Notes under the pieces: model-generated | What the model was told of the DNA's origin: nothing | The model's input: the letters and a program-made list of their open reading frames with translations, nothing else | The model's database searches: none | NCBI GenBank assembly: GCA_029856235.1 | Contig: JAHQWP010000099.1 | Coordinates: 1 to 33,158, forward strand | DNA from: Promethearchaeia archaeon | GTDB taxonomy: Archaea > Asgardarchaeota > Lokiarchaeia > Sigyniarchaeales > SOKP01 | DNA length: 33,158 nucleotides | Direction: 5' to 3' | In this document: one piece after another, positions 8,857 to 17,067 of the stretch | How the letters are laid out: the number at the start of each line of letters is the position of its first letter | How positions within the stretch are numbered: position 1 is the stretch's first letter | Translations under genes and position numbers: made by a program

Positions 8857-8894
8857 AAAAAAAAGGATAGTAGAGTAGAATCTGATTTTACTCT
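8857..8894 (-). terminator. hairpin plus T-run terminator of the flavodoxin-like gene
   Basis: Eight bases after the stop codon of the flavodoxin-like gene, minus-strand RNA would form a 10-bp stem (AGAGTAAAAT / ATTCTACTCT, loop CAG, one wobble-type pair), followed about seven bases later by eight T residues (8864-8857). Hairpin-dependent termination is not required in archaea, where T-runs suffice, but the combination at a gene end is clear. Confidence 0.55.
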
Positions 8895-8901
8895 TATTCT
8901 A

Positions 8902-9363
8902 TTAATTCATGAAATTTCTTAATGTAGAAATGAATTCTCCAATTTTTACATCGGAACCCTCGATAGCTGGTCCTTCAGCTTTTTCCATTTTTACTTCAAG
9001 GAATTCGGGACAGATTTCTCCAACACATTCGGCTTTTTCAAGAGTCTTTGTCATTCCTTTTATGAAAAAGTTCTTCCATCCTAATGCATGTGTTGAGAAA
9101 TAGGCAACTTTCGAAATTGGTTTAGTTATGACTCTATCCATGTTTTTGATAAATTCTCTAATTTCGTTATCTGACCTAAAAGCTAGGATTCGAGTAGCTA
9201 CAACCAAACCATATGGGTCATCTTTAGCGATATCTTCGGGAGTAATATTCTTAATACTATCAATACTTACATCATAAGTATTTTTTAGATCTTCTGCTAT
9301 TGTTTTTGAAATCTGCTCAGAATTCCCATGTAAAGAATTATGAATTATCCATATTTTTTTCAT
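8902..9363 (-). CDS. flavodoxin family protein
   Basis: 153-residue FMN-binding flavodoxin-fold electron carrier. The phosphate-binding loop is HNSLHGNSEQIS (residues 8-18), after strand KKIWII; later strands are LVVATRILAF and KVAYFSTHAL, where flavodoxins contact the isoalloxazine ring. No transmembrane segment. Length fits a stand-alone flavodoxin, such as those associated with menaquinone-dependent protoporphyrinogen oxidase (HemG-like) or archaeal electron carriers. It stands alone, followed by its own terminator; its redox partner could be the flavo-diiron protein about 2 kb away, but nothing in the sequence links them directly. Confidence 0.85.
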   Translation of the reverse strand: MKKIWIIHNSLHGNSEQISKTIAEDLKNTYDVSIDSIKNITPEDIAKDDPYGLVVATRILAFRSDNEIREFIKNMDRVITKPISKVAYFSTHALGWKNFFIKGMTKTLEKAECVGEICPEFLEVKMEKAEGPAIEGSDVKIGEFISTLRNFMN

Positions 9364-9457
9364 AGTTATATATTTGAAAGAAAAAATCTATATGAAACTT
9401 CCTTAGTCCAATATTTCATCAAGATTCCTAAAATAAAATTCTAATTAATAGTTATTC

Positions 9458-10021
9458 TTAGGGGCTAGATTTCTCAACAGGATTGCCATTAAGTTCCAAG
9501 GTTAAAAGATGGGTTAATTTGGAAAGTTTGTCTATATCTTTGATATTATTGTTGGATAAATTTAGATATTCTAGGTTCTTTAAGTTTTCTATTCCATCAA
9601 GACTTACTATTTGATTGTTACTCAAATTAAGGCTTTTAAGGTTGATAAGCGTTTCTAACCCGTTAATGTTCGTTAACTTATTATTATTTAGAGCTAAATT
9701 TTTTAAGTTCTGAAGTTGATCTAAATTAGATATTTTAGATATTTGATTCGCTGTTAACTCTAATTCTTCCAAGTTATGAAGAGAATCTAATCCACTAATG
9801 TTAGCTATAGAATTCCCTTCTAAGTGAAGTTTATTTAGGTTAACAAGATGATTTATCCCCTCAATTTTGGTAAGATTATTGTTCTCTAAAAAAAGTCCCT
9901 TAAGATTGGAAAAGCGTTTCAGTTTTTTAATTTCGCGAATTTCCTTAATTTTATAGTTATTTAAGAATAAATTACCATCAGTAATGAATACTCTTTTCTT
10001 TTTAATCTTCACATAATCCAT
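9458..10021 (-). CDS. SDS22-like leucine-rich repeat protein
   Basis: 187 residues, almost entirely leucine-rich repeats with an exact 22-residue period: full repeats begin at about 39, 61, 83, 105, 127 and 149, each of the form N-L-x-x-L-x-L-x-x-N-x-(I/L)-x-x-(I/L)-x-x-(I/L)-x-x-L, with a degenerate repeat at 17-38 and a short cap (HLLTLELNGNPV) at the end. This is the SDS22/protein-phosphatase-regulator type of LRR. No signal peptide or membrane segment, so it is cytoplasmic and most likely a protein-protein interaction scaffold. No partner gene is evident. Such repeats are common in Asgard genomes, but they also spread easily, so this is only weak taxonomic evidence. Confidence 0.85.
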   Translation of the reverse strand: MDYVKIKKKRVFITDGNLFLNNYKIKEIREIKKLKRFSNLKGLFLENNNLTKIEGINHLVNLNKLHLEGNSIANISGLDSLHNLEELELTANQISKISNLDQLQNLKNLALNNNKLTNINGLETLINLKSLNLSNNQIVSLDGIENLKNLEYLNLSNNNIKDIDKLSKLTHLLTLELNGNPVEKSSP

Positions 10022-10147
10022 AGATTATGTGTATAAATTTAGACTTATTAGTAATTCCTCTAAAAATTATAAATATATTGATTTTTCCCTTTATAATTAA
10101 AAAGTTAAAGGCATAATTTCGATGTTATGTTGTCTAAAAGGGTGGAA

Positions 10148-10738
10148 TTAAATCTTTCTGCATAGTAACTCTCCCTTTCCAATTGGAACAACTAAGGCAT
10201 CGACACGTTTATCTGATTTTGCTTTATCGATCATAGGTTTTAAGACATCATATAGATTAATTGCATTATCAGCTACTAACAAGCCTCCTTTTACCATATT
10301 TGGAATAACTAAATCGTAGCACTCCTCATAAACTTCTTTTTCAGCATCTAAAAAGCAAAAAGATATGCTTTTTTCTTCGTTTAGATAATCTCGGGCGTCT
10401 CCCTCTATTAAATCAACATAATTTTCCAGTTTACTCTGCTGGAATGTTTCTTTAGCAAGTCTTATCTTCTCTTCTAAAATTTCAAATGTTGTTATTTTAC
10501 AGCCTCTCTCTATGCAAGCGAGCGCGATCCACATAGTAGAATAACCAGCACTAGTTCCAATTTCTATAAAATTTCCTTTAGGGGCACCAGCAGCTAATAT
10601 AGCAAGAAATTTACCCGTCTCTGAAGGAATTTGACGAAGCCTTTCCATTCTAGGGGTTCCATCAACTCTATCTTCAGCGTCGAGTTTTTCTAGATACTTC
10701 ATTCTCTTTTTAACGAATTCTGGGATATTTTGGAGCAT
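10148..10738 (-). CDS. class I SAM-dependent O-methyltransferase
   Basis: 196-residue methyltransferase of the caffeoyl-CoA/catechol O-methyltransferase-like family (methyltransf_3/24). SAM motif I is [14 protein letters not shown] (57-70), the acidic ribose-binding Glu is in TFEILEEK (about 84-91), motif II-like IEGDARDYL follows at 111-119, and FCFLDAEKE (Asp131) carries the metal/catalytic acid. Cytoplasmic; the substrate is probably a vicinal hydroxyl compound, not identifiable here. It faces endonuclease V divergently across a 62-bp gap. Confidence 0.85.
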   Translation of the reverse strand: MLQNIPEFVKKRMKYLEKLDAEDRVDGTPRMERLRQIPSETGKFLAILAAGAPKGNFIEIGTSAGYSTMWIALACIERGCKITTFEILEEKIRLAKETFQQSKLENYVDLIEGDARDYLNEEKSISFCFLDAEKEVYEECYDLVIPNMVKGGLLVADNAINLYDVLKPMIDKAKSDKRVDALVVPIGKGELLCRKI

Positions 10739-10769
10739 TTTGTTTTAATTACCTCTTGTTTTAACAATA

Positions 10770-10777
10770 TTATATAT
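10770..10777 (+). promoter_or_regulatory. TATA box of leaderless endonuclease V gene
   Basis: A TATATATA run sits 24-31 nt before the ATG at 10801, the archaeal TATA-to-start-point distance, so the transcript is predicted to begin at or very near the start codon. Confidence 0.55.
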
Positions 10778-10800
10778 ATGAAAAAATATAATGATTATCA

Positions 10801-11511
10801 ATGCAACACGAGTTACTCCAAACAGATTTATCTCTAGAAGAAGCAGAAGCAATTCAAGAAAAATACAGTCAAATTCTAAAAAATCAGAAACCAGTCTTCC
10901 TACAATATAATAGAATTAAATGGGTTGTAGGTGTAGATGTTTCTTATTATGATAAAAGGAATGAAGAGTGGGGCATAGCCTGTGCCGTTCTATGGAATCT
11001 TCACGCGAATATTATGGAACATCATAGTTTCGTTAAAGTCGCTATTAATTTCCCTTACAAACCCGGTTTCTTAGGGTTCAGAGAGTGTAACATAATAGCA
11101 AAATCTATAGAATTACTTCCAGAAACACCAGACATAATTATGTGTGATGGTCACGGTATTATTCATCCTAAACGAATTGGGGAAGCTGTTCATTTGGGTT
11201 TGGCTTTAAACATTCCTACTTTTGGAGTAGCTAAAAATCCCTTTATTGGATATTCAGAATGGGAGAACTTAAAAAGAAATAAAGGAAATAAAGCGCCAAT
11301 TTGGGCATTCAAGCCCCATAAATCGAAGGATATACCTCAAGAACTATTAGGATATGCTGTTTGTCTAAATAACGATATGAAACCTGTGTTTATTAGTATA
11401 GGATATAAAACAACTTTAGATGTAGCAGTAGAAATCGCTTTAAAAGTAACTAAAGATCATAAACTACCAGAACCTCTTTTTCTCGCAGATTATCTCTCAA
11501 GAAAAGAATGA
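10801..11511 (+). CDS. nfi: endonuclease V (deoxyinosine 3' endonuclease)
   Basis: 236-residue endonuclease V, which nicks one phosphodiester 3' of deoxyinosine to start repair of deaminated adenine. Catalytic acids match the family: Asp46 in VVGVDVSYYD, Glu95 in FLGFRE and Asp116 in CDGHGIIHP. The strand-separating wedge corresponds to FPYKPGF (84-90). Length and motif order are normal. The ATG is exactly at the predicted transcription start point. It is about 2 kb from the Nre repair gene but on the other strand, so no operon link. Confidence 0.92.
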   Translation: MQHELLQTDLSLEEAEAIQEKYSQILKNQKPVFLQYNRIKWVVGVDVSYYDKRNEEWGIACAVLWNLHANIMEHHSFVKVAINFPYKPGFLGFRECNIIAKSIELLPETPDIIMCDGHGIIHPKRIGEAVHLGLALNIPTFGVAKNPFIGYSEWENLKRNKGNKAPIWAFKPHKSKDIPQELLGYAVCLNNDMKPVFISIGYKTTLDVAVEIALKVTKDHKLPEPLFLADYLSRKE

Positions 11512-11585
11512 TAATATTACATTTTTCAAAAATTTCTTTTAACCTATTGAAAAATTGTTTAAATAGTAAGAAAAACCTCTTAACA

Positions 11586-11593
11586 TATATAAA
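11586..11593 (+). promoter_or_regulatory. TATA box upstream of flavo-diiron protein
   Basis: TATATAAA lies 27-34 nt before the ATG at 11620 and 18-25 nt before the ATG at 11611. The usual archaeal spacing puts the transcript start at about 11617, favouring initiation at 11620. Confidence 0.55.
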
Positions 11594-11619
11594 TACAAAA
11601 ATAAAATTGAATGAGAAAT

Positions 11620-12807
11620 ATGAGTTTTAAAATCAAAAATAATGTTTTTTGGGTAGGGAAAATAGATTGGGAACTTAGAAAATTCCATGGAAATGAATAT
11701 TCAACGCACCGTGGTTCCACATACAATTCTTACCTAATAAAAGAAGAAAAAAATGTTCTAATTGACACGGTATGGATGCCTTTTTCAAAAGAATTTGTTA
11801 AAAATCTCTCAAAAGAAATTGACTTAGACAAGATTGATTATGTCATAGCTAATCATGCTGAAATTGATCATAGCGGAGCACTCCCTGAGTTAATGGAGCA
11901 CATACCAAACACTCCAATTTATTGTACTGCTAATGGTGTTAAGTCGTTAAAGGGCCATTATCATAAAGATTGGAATTTTCAAGTGGTAAAAACGGGTGAT
12001 ACTTTAGATCTTGGAAATGATAAACAATTAGTCTTTGTTGAAATGAAAATGCTTCATTGGCCAGATAGCATGGCATGCTACATGACCAACGATAATATTT
12101 TATTTAGTAACGATGCGTTTGGTCAACATTACGCTAGTGAGTTTATGTATAATGACCTGGTTGACCAAAACGAACTATTTACGGAATGTATTAAGTATTA
12201 TGCTAATATTCTAACCCCTTTCAGTTCGCTTGTAGATAAAAAGATTAAAGAAGTTTTGAGTCTTAATCTTCCAATCGATATTATTGCTACAAGTCATGGA
12301 GTTATTTGGAGAGATAATCCAACTCAAATTGTTGAAAAATACTTAGCTTGGGCTAATAATTACCAAGAAAATCAGATTACAATATTGTATGATACAATGT
12401 GGGATGGAACCAAAAGAATGGCAGAAGCTATTAGTAAGGGTATAGTAGACACAGATAAAAATGTCAATGTTAAATTGTATAAAGTAGCCGGTTCCGATAA
12501 AAACGATATTATAACAGAGATCTTCAAATCCAAAACTATTCTCGTAGGCTCACCGACCATTGGAGGAGGAATTTTATCATCAATTGCTGAAATTTTAGAG
12601 ATGATCAAGGGCTTGCGGTTTAAAAATAAAAAAGCAGCTTCGTTTGGTTGTTATGGATGGAGTGGAGAATCAATAAAAGTGATAACAGAACATTTAGAGA
12701 AAGGCGGTTTTTCTATAATCAATGACGGTATTCGAGCTTTATGGAATCCCGATCAGGAAAGTATAGAAAAATGTGTAGAGTTTGGAAGAGAAATTGCCAA
12801 TAGTTAA
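11620..12807 (+). CDS. fprA: A-type flavo-diiron protein
   Basis: Flavo-diiron protein that reduces O2 to water (or NO to N2O), giving anaerobes oxygen tolerance; cytoplasmic. Numbered from the upstream ATG at 11611 (398 residues), the metallo-beta-lactamase domain has all seven diiron ligands: His82, Glu84, Asp86, His87 in NHAEIDHSG, His149, Asp168 and His229. A flavodoxin domain follows from about residue 254 ([16 protein letters not shown]), with GSPTIGGG near the ring. No rubredoxin domain, so the architecture is the two-domain A type. I prefer the second ATG (11620) because the TATA box would place the transcript start at about 11617. Confidence 0.92.
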   Translation: MSFKIKNNVFWVGKIDWELRKFHGNEYSTHRGSTYNSYLIKEEKNVLIDTVWMPFSKEFVKNLSKEIDLDKIDYVIANHAEIDHSGALPELMEHIPNTPIYCTANGVKSLKGHYHKDWNFQVVKTGDTLDLGNDKQLVFVEMKMLHWPDSMACYMTNDNILFSNDAFGQHYASEFMYNDLVDQNELFTECIKYYANILTPFSSLVDKKIKEVLSLNLPIDIIATSHGVIWRDNPTQIVEKYLAWANNYQENQITILYDTMWDGTKRMAEAISKGIVDTDKNVNVKLYKVAGSDKNDIITEIFKSKTILVGSPTIGGGILSSIAEILEMIKGLRFKNKKAASFGCYGWSGESIKVITEHLEKGGFSIINDGIRALWNPDQESIEKCVEFGREIANS

Positions 12808-12835
12808 TTTTTAATTTTTTTTATATTCCTTTTAC
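12808..12835 (+). terminator. T-rich terminator after flavo-diiron gene
   Basis: Immediately after the stop codon the plus strand has several T runs (the longest is 8 T at 12815-12822) with no hairpin, the form typical of archaeal intrinsic termination. Confidence 0.5.
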
Positions 12836-12903
12836 AATTTATTTAGACTAAATTTAAAATATCCTTTGTTCTTTCATTTAAGCCTATTTATACTAGATTT
12901 CTG

Positions 12904-12950
12904 ATATACATAAATACAAAATCTAATACTATATTTTTGTATAAGGTGAT
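12904..12950 (+). promoter_or_regulatory. TATA region and Shine-Dalgarno of response regulator gene
   Basis: A TATA-like stretch (TATACATAAATAC, starting about 12905) is followed some 30 nt later by AAGGTGAT (12943-12950), a strong match to the anti-Shine-Dalgarno. From that site the only start-like codon at normal spacing in the response regulator frame is ATC at 12956. Confidence 0.5.
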
Positions 12951-12967
12951 CTACTATCGTTAAAATT

Positions 12968-13318
12968 ATGGTTGTTGACGATGACCGCATTTTGCTAAAT
13001 CTCTACAGGATAATATTAGCAGAAATGGGGAATTATTCAGTTGAATTCTCTACAAATGGTAGAGATGCCGTTGACAATTATAGAAACCAATCTGAGAAAC
13101 CTAAAGTAATCATTATGGACCACCGGATGCCAATATTGAATGGATTTGACGCAATGAATGAAATATTACAGCTTGATGGCGGTACAAAAATCATCTTTGC
13201 AAGTGCGGACACAACAATGAGGGAGCCTTCAATTTCAATGGGGGCTATGGCATTTCTTAGTAAACCTTTCAAAATTGAAGAATTAATGATTCTAATCAAT
13301 AAAGCAATAAATGAGTAA
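12968..13318 (+). CDS. stand-alone response regulator (receiver domain)
   Basis: 116-residue CheY-like receiver domain and nothing else. The acidic pocket is VVDDD near the N-terminus, the phospho-acceptor Asp is in VIIMDHRMP, the switch residue region is IFASAD and the conserved Lys is in LSKPF. With no output domain it probably acts by protein contact. The ATG is suspect: it cuts the first beta strand short and lies 17 nt from the Shine-Dalgarno. The frame is open four more codons to an ATC (12956) that would give I/M-V-K-I-M-V-V-D-D-D, the normal beginning of such domains. The histidine kinase follows after 21 nt and is the likely phosphodonor. Confidence 0.88.
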   Translation: MVVDDDRILLNLYRIILAEMGNYSVEFSTNGRDAVDNYRNQSEKPKVIIMDHRMPILNGFDAMNEILQLDGGTKIIFASADTTMREPSISMGAMAFLSKPFKIEELMILINKAINE

Positions 13319-13339
13319 AATATAAAGGTGTGTGAAGTG

Positions 13340-15232
13340 ATGGAGGAAAAACAAAGCAAAGAACTAAAATTAAGAGAATTAGAAAGAAGAAACAGGCTAT
13401 TTTACGATTATGCTCCAATTCCTTATCAATCATTAGATAAAAACACTAATATTATAAATGTTAATCAATCGTGGCTTGACTATTTAGGGTATGATAAAGA
13501 GGACGTGTTAGGGAAGTGTTTCGGAGAGTTTTTAGTTCTAAAAAGTAGAGAATTGCTAAAGTCTAGATTCTCATATTTTAAAGAAGTCGGAATTATAAGA
13601 GATGTGGAATATGAAATTATAAGAAAGGACGGCATTCACAGATTTATTTGGTTAGATGGAAGAATAGAGTACGATAGTAACGGGAAATTCATGCAAGCGC
13701 ATTGCTTTTTCAAAGATATTACCGACCGTAAGCGGACTGAAGAAAAATTAAAAGAGTCTGAAGAAACATTCAGAAATATTACCGAACAATCTTTTATGAG
13801 CATTTATATAATACAGGACGGAATTTTTAAGTATAGAAATCAACGAGCAACTGATGTGAGTGGATATAGTGAAGAAGATATTAAAGACTGGAGCCCTTAT
13901 GAATACGGAAAAATAATCCATCCAGAGGATCGAGAAAAAGTATTAGAACAATCAAGAAAAAAACAAGAGGGAGATCCTAACGTCGTAAACCGTTATAAAT
14001 ATCGAATTATTAAAAAATCTGGTGAAGTTGCTTGGATTGATAATTTTTCAAAAACTATTAATTACAAAGGGCGACCTGCCGATTTAGTAATGACAGAAGA
14101 TATAACGGAAAAAATAGTATCAGAGCAAAAACTAAAAGAATCTGAAGAAAAATACAAGTATCTTTTCAATAACGCACAAGTAGGATTATACTGGTCCCGG
14201 ATAAGCGATGGTAAATTTATAGAGTGCAACGAGACTTTTGCTAAGCTATTTGGGTATAATACTAGAGAAGAATGTTTAGCGGATTATGTTGCTACTGAAC
14301 ACTATATCGATCCTCAGCAGCGGATTGAAATTTTAGAGGCAATTCGCACTAATAAAGAAGTTAAAGGGTATGAAATAATCGTCACCAAAAGAGATGGGAC
14401 ACCTATTTGGTTGAGTATTTCTGCTCGAATGTTTGAAAATGAGAATCGGATTGAAGGTGCCGCGATTGACATTACGAAGCGCAAAAAAGCAGAACAAGAG
14501 TTAAAAGAATCTGAAGATCGATATAAAAAAGCATACGATAAAGCTGATTTCTTTAAGGATTTATTAGCACACGATGTGAGTAATATTCTTAACAATATTA
14601 ATGCGTCAGTTCAATTAATGAATATTTGGAATGGAAATTCTGACATCTCAGAAAAAGAAAAAGATATGGTTGAGATAATCAAACAACAGTTAGAAAGAGG
14701 AGCATCATTGGTTTCGAATGTACGAAAACTCTCAGAAATAGAAGAGGCAGAAATGAACATAAAATCTATAGAAGTGAAAAAAGTGATTGAAGATACAATT
14801 GAAGAACTTCGCTCAAGATTTCATGAAAGGGAATTAGAAATAAGTTTTAACCCTACTCAAGAAATTCCTAGTGTTATGGGAGGTGAGCTTCTAATTGACG
14901 CCTTCGAAAACTTATTAATAAACGGGGTTATTCATAACGACAGTGAAAAAATTAGGTTATGGATAAACTTATCGAAAGTTTCTCACGAAGGCAAAAATTT
15001 TGTAAAAATCGAATTTAAAGATAATGGCTTGGGAATAATCGAAGATAGAAAAAAAACCATCTTTAAACGGAATTATCAAAAGGATAGAAGCACGGGTGGA
15101 ATGGGTATAGGGTTGTCACTAGTGAAAAACATAATAGTTCGCTATGGTGGGAAGGTGGGGGTCGAAGATAGAGTAATGGGGGATTATTCGCAAGGTTGTA
15201 ATTTTATAATTTTGTTGAAGGAAGGAAATTAA
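13340..15232 (+). CDS. PAS-domain sensor histidine kinase
   Basis: Soluble sensor kinase of about 630 residues. Numbered from the GTG at 13328: PAS domains at about 20-132, 144-253 and 265-372, each closed by a D-I-T motif and joined by near-identical charged linkers (K-L-K-E-S-E-E type) that probably form signalling helices. The phospho-acceptor His405 is in LLAHDVSNILNNI, then an HATPase domain with N-box ENLLINGVIHND (517-528), G1 DNGLGI (555-560) and G2 GGMGIGLSL (580-588). No membrane segment, so it senses a cytoplasmic signal through PAS. The start is set by AAGGTG (13325-13330), 9 nt before this ATG; a GTG directly before it is also possible. Paired with the response regulator upstream. 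Confidence 0.9.
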   Translation: MEEKQSKELKLRELERRNRLFYDYAPIPYQSLDKNTNIINVNQSWLDYLGYDKEDVLGKCFGEFLVLKSRELLKSRFSYFKEVGIIRDVEYEIIRKDGIHRFIWLDGRIEYDSNGKFMQAHCFFKDITDRKRTEEKLKESEETFRNITEQSFMSIYIIQDGIFKYRNQRATDVSGYSEEDIKDWSPYEYGKIIHPEDREKVLEQSRKKQEGDPNVVNRYKYRIIKKSGEVAWIDNFSKTINYKGRPADLVMTEDITEKIVSEQKLKESEEKYKYLFNNAQVGLYWSRISDGKFIECNETFAKLFGYNTREECLADYVATEHYIDPQQRIEILEAIRTNKEVKGYEIIVTKRDGTPIWLSISARMFENENRIEGAAIDITKRKKAEQELKESEDRYKKAYDKADFFKDLLAHDVSNILNNINASVQLMNIWNGNSDISEKEKDMVEIIKQQLERGASLVSNVRKLSEIEEAEMNIKSIEVKKVIEDTIEELRSRFHERELEISFNPTQEIPSVMGGELLIDAFENLLINGVIHNDSEKIRLWINLSKVSHEGKNFVKIEFKDNGLGIIEDRKKTIFKRNYQKDRSTGGMGIGLSLVKNIIVRYGGKVGVEDRVMGDYSQGCNFIILLKEGN

Positions 15233-15277
15233 TCCTTTACAGGTAAAGTTTTTTTAAATAGTAGAACTTATCCTACT

Positions 15278-15919
15278 ATGTCTCAAGATATCGTTCAAAT
15301 TAAGCTTAGTATAGAAATTCCACAGGATAAATGGCTTGCAACTTTCAACAAAAACTATCCCGAATTGAATTTTCATATTCTATCTAACTTTCCAATTGGA
15401 GAAAACTTAGGGATTACTTCATTCCAAATAAGAGGTCCCTCAGTAAAGCGTTTCATTTCCGATTTTAGAGAGAAATTAACTGAGAAAACTGCGCAAATCT
15501 TGTATGAAGGTGAAAGTCTTGTAATACTTAATGTAAAAGAAGTAGATCCTTGGATATTGAACACCCTAGTTAAAACTGAGCTTTTAATCTCTTATCCTGT
15601 ACTTGTAAAGGACGGAAAAATTAGAATAGAAGCTATTACAAACCGGTCTAAAGTAGATAAATTTTTGATCCAACTAAATAAAAAAGGTATAAAAGCTAAA
15701 ATTGAACGTATAGGATACTATTATAAATCGACTCTTCTCACTCAAAGACAAAACGAAATAATAAGCCTTGCTTATAAAAATGGATTTTTTAACATTCCAA
15801 GAAATGTTTCATTAAGCGAATTTGCTAATGATTTAAGCATTTCAAAATCTGCTCTTTCTGAAACGTTGAGAAGAATTTCTAAGAAGTTAGCAAAACATTA
15901 CCTTAGTTCGGGTAACTAG
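15278..15919 (+). CDS. HTH_10 (Bat-type) transcription regulator
   Basis: 213 residues: an N-terminal alpha/beta region with two similar halves (about 1-90 and 95-150) like those of bacterio-opsin activator relatives, then a C-terminal HTH_10 DNA-binding domain at about 154-205, starting LTQRQNEIISLAYKNGFF and containing the recognition-helix segment SISKSALSETLRRI. Such proteins are archaeal transcription regulators, often placed with PAS kinases. It lies 45 bp after the kinase gene. An AT-rich element (TTTAAATA, 15253-15260) may be its promoter, but the spacing to the ATG is a little short. It probably controls genes in response to the kinase's signal; targets are unknown. Confidence 0.85.
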   Translation: MSQDIVQIKLSIEIPQDKWLATFNKNYPELNFHILSNFPIGENLGITSFQIRGPSVKRFISDFREKLTEKTAQILYEGESLVILNVKEVDPWILNTLVKTELLISYPVLVKDGKIRIEAITNRSKVDKFLIQLNKKGIKAKIERIGYYYKSTLLTQRQNEIISLAYKNGFFNIPRNVSLSEFANDLSISKSALSETLRRISKKLAKHYLSSGN

Positions 15920-15936
15920 AGTAAAAATTTTTTATA

Positions 15937-16836
15937 TTATACCTGAGATAACAATTCTATCAATGCCCGAGGAATCTCTTTGTAATCATTAACAGCATAA
16001 AATTTACCTTTTCCAGCTCGGGCTATTTCTCGACAAGTATCAATTCCTCTTTCAGCATCATTTTCAGCCGGCATTCCGATTACATGTAATTTGGGGTATT
16101 TTCTTGCTTCCTCTATTAGAGATTCCAAATTTCCTCCTCTATTATAGTTTCCATCTGTGATTAAAATCCCAAATTTATGTCTTGTTTTTTCTTTAACCTT
16201 GTTTAATTCTTTCAATCCATTTTCTAAACCGATATTAATATTAGTAAAACCAGCTGCTTCCGAATCAAGAATCTCATCTATAATTGTTATGACCGGCTTC
16301 TTCTCATTTATTTTTTTAAGAACCATAGCCGTGGAGTTGAAAAGTACAACACCATAGCTTTCTTTCTCCATATTATAAGCTAATACGGACGTAGTAAGTG
16401 CTGCATTAAGTAGAAGCTTCCCATACATACTCCCACTCGTATCTAAGATCATAATAATTTTTCTTTTTTGCTTTTTTCTTTGTATTCCGAAGATATCTTT
16501 ATAGGTGAGAGTTTTCTTATAGATATTTAATGGATTATGTTGAATTGTTTCGTCTATGTCAAACTCTGGATGACCTATCTGATAAGAAGGAGTAGTCTTT
16601 TTAAAATTTCCTCTAATTCCCTTGCTGGTTATTTTTAAAGAGGTTTTTATTATACTCTGTCTTGCTAATCGTCTAAAGACATGTTTATACTTTTCTGAAA
16701 TTGGTCGTCTTATAAAGAAGTATACGTCAGCCATAGAAGCTTCAGAATCTTTTGCTTTTTCTGAAAAGAATTTCACTCCTTCATCACAATCTAATGCGTC
16801 TGTTGCAGCGTACACATTTGATTTTAGCAATCCCAT
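15937..16836 (-). CDS. von Willebrand factor A domain protein
   Basis: The called frame has 299 residues with a C-terminal vWA domain: MIDAS motif DTSGSM (132-137), Thr198 in GFTNINIGL and Asp228 in LITDGNYN, so the metal-ion-dependent adhesion site is complete. No signal peptide or membrane helix; cytoplasmic. It follows a MoxR-type AAA ATPase, the classic MoxR-vWA pairing, in which the ATPase acts as chaperone or remodeller with the vWA protein as metal-dependent adaptor. The ATG at 16836 is probably internal: the frame stays open and protein-like for another 77 codons upstream (see the adjacent entry). Convergent with the HTH_10 gene. Confidence 0.82.
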   Translation of the reverse strand: MGLLKSNVYAATDALDCDEGVKFFSEKAKDSEASMADVYFFIRRPISEKYKHVFRRLARQSIIKTSLKITSKGIRGNFKKTTPSYQIGHPEFDIDETIQHNPLNIYKKTLTYKDIFGIQRKKQKRKIIMILDTSGSMYGKLLLNAALTTSVLAYNMEKESYGVVLFNSTAMVLKKINEKKPVITIIDEILDSEAAGFTNINIGLENGLKELNKVKEKTRHKFGILITDGNYNRGGNLESLIEEARKYPKLHVIGMPAENDAERGIDTCREIARAGKGKFYAVNDYKEIPRALIELLSQV

Positions 16837-17067
16837 TATTGCTTCAAGGTTTTTATGGTGAATAGATAAGTAGGTTAATTCTTTGATCTGCTTATAATCT
16901 AATGCATTCGCTAAATGTTGATAATAATCTGGTTTTTTCTTAATTTTTCGAATGATTTCATACCTAAGGATTTTTTCATCCGGAAAACTTTCTGTAAGTC
17001 TTACATGAAGCCTTTTATTCTCAATCTCCTCGGAATAGGAGAAATCATCGATTATCGAAAATCCACT
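16837..17067 (-). other. probable N-terminal extension of the vWA gene with no canonical start codon
   Basis: The vWA frame is open upstream from 16836 to 17067, after a TAA at 17068-17070, and overlaps the last codons of the MoxR gene by 16 bp. The translation (…DEKILRYEIIRKIKKKPDY…, …KQIKELTYLSIHHKNLEAIM) is amphipathic and protein-like, and no other gene covers 16837-17051. It contains no ATG, GTG or TTG in frame; only ATA (17055), ATC and ATT codons could start it. Either initiation is non-canonical or there is a small sequence error. Confidence 0.55.

Noticed and set aside
9458-10021. LRR gene as recent transfer from a eukaryote
   Set aside because: Composition matches the neighbours, and such 22-residue repeats are widespread in archaea and bacteria; repeat proteins converge easily.
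10031-10040. TATA-like element AAATTTATAC before the LRR gene
   Set aside because: It is only 10-19 nt from the start codon, too close for a functional archaeal TATA box at that start.
15253-15260. TTTAAATA as TATA box of a leaderless HTH_10 gene
   Set aside because: The usual spacing would put the transcript start about 6 nt inside the gene, so it is not listed as a firm promoter.
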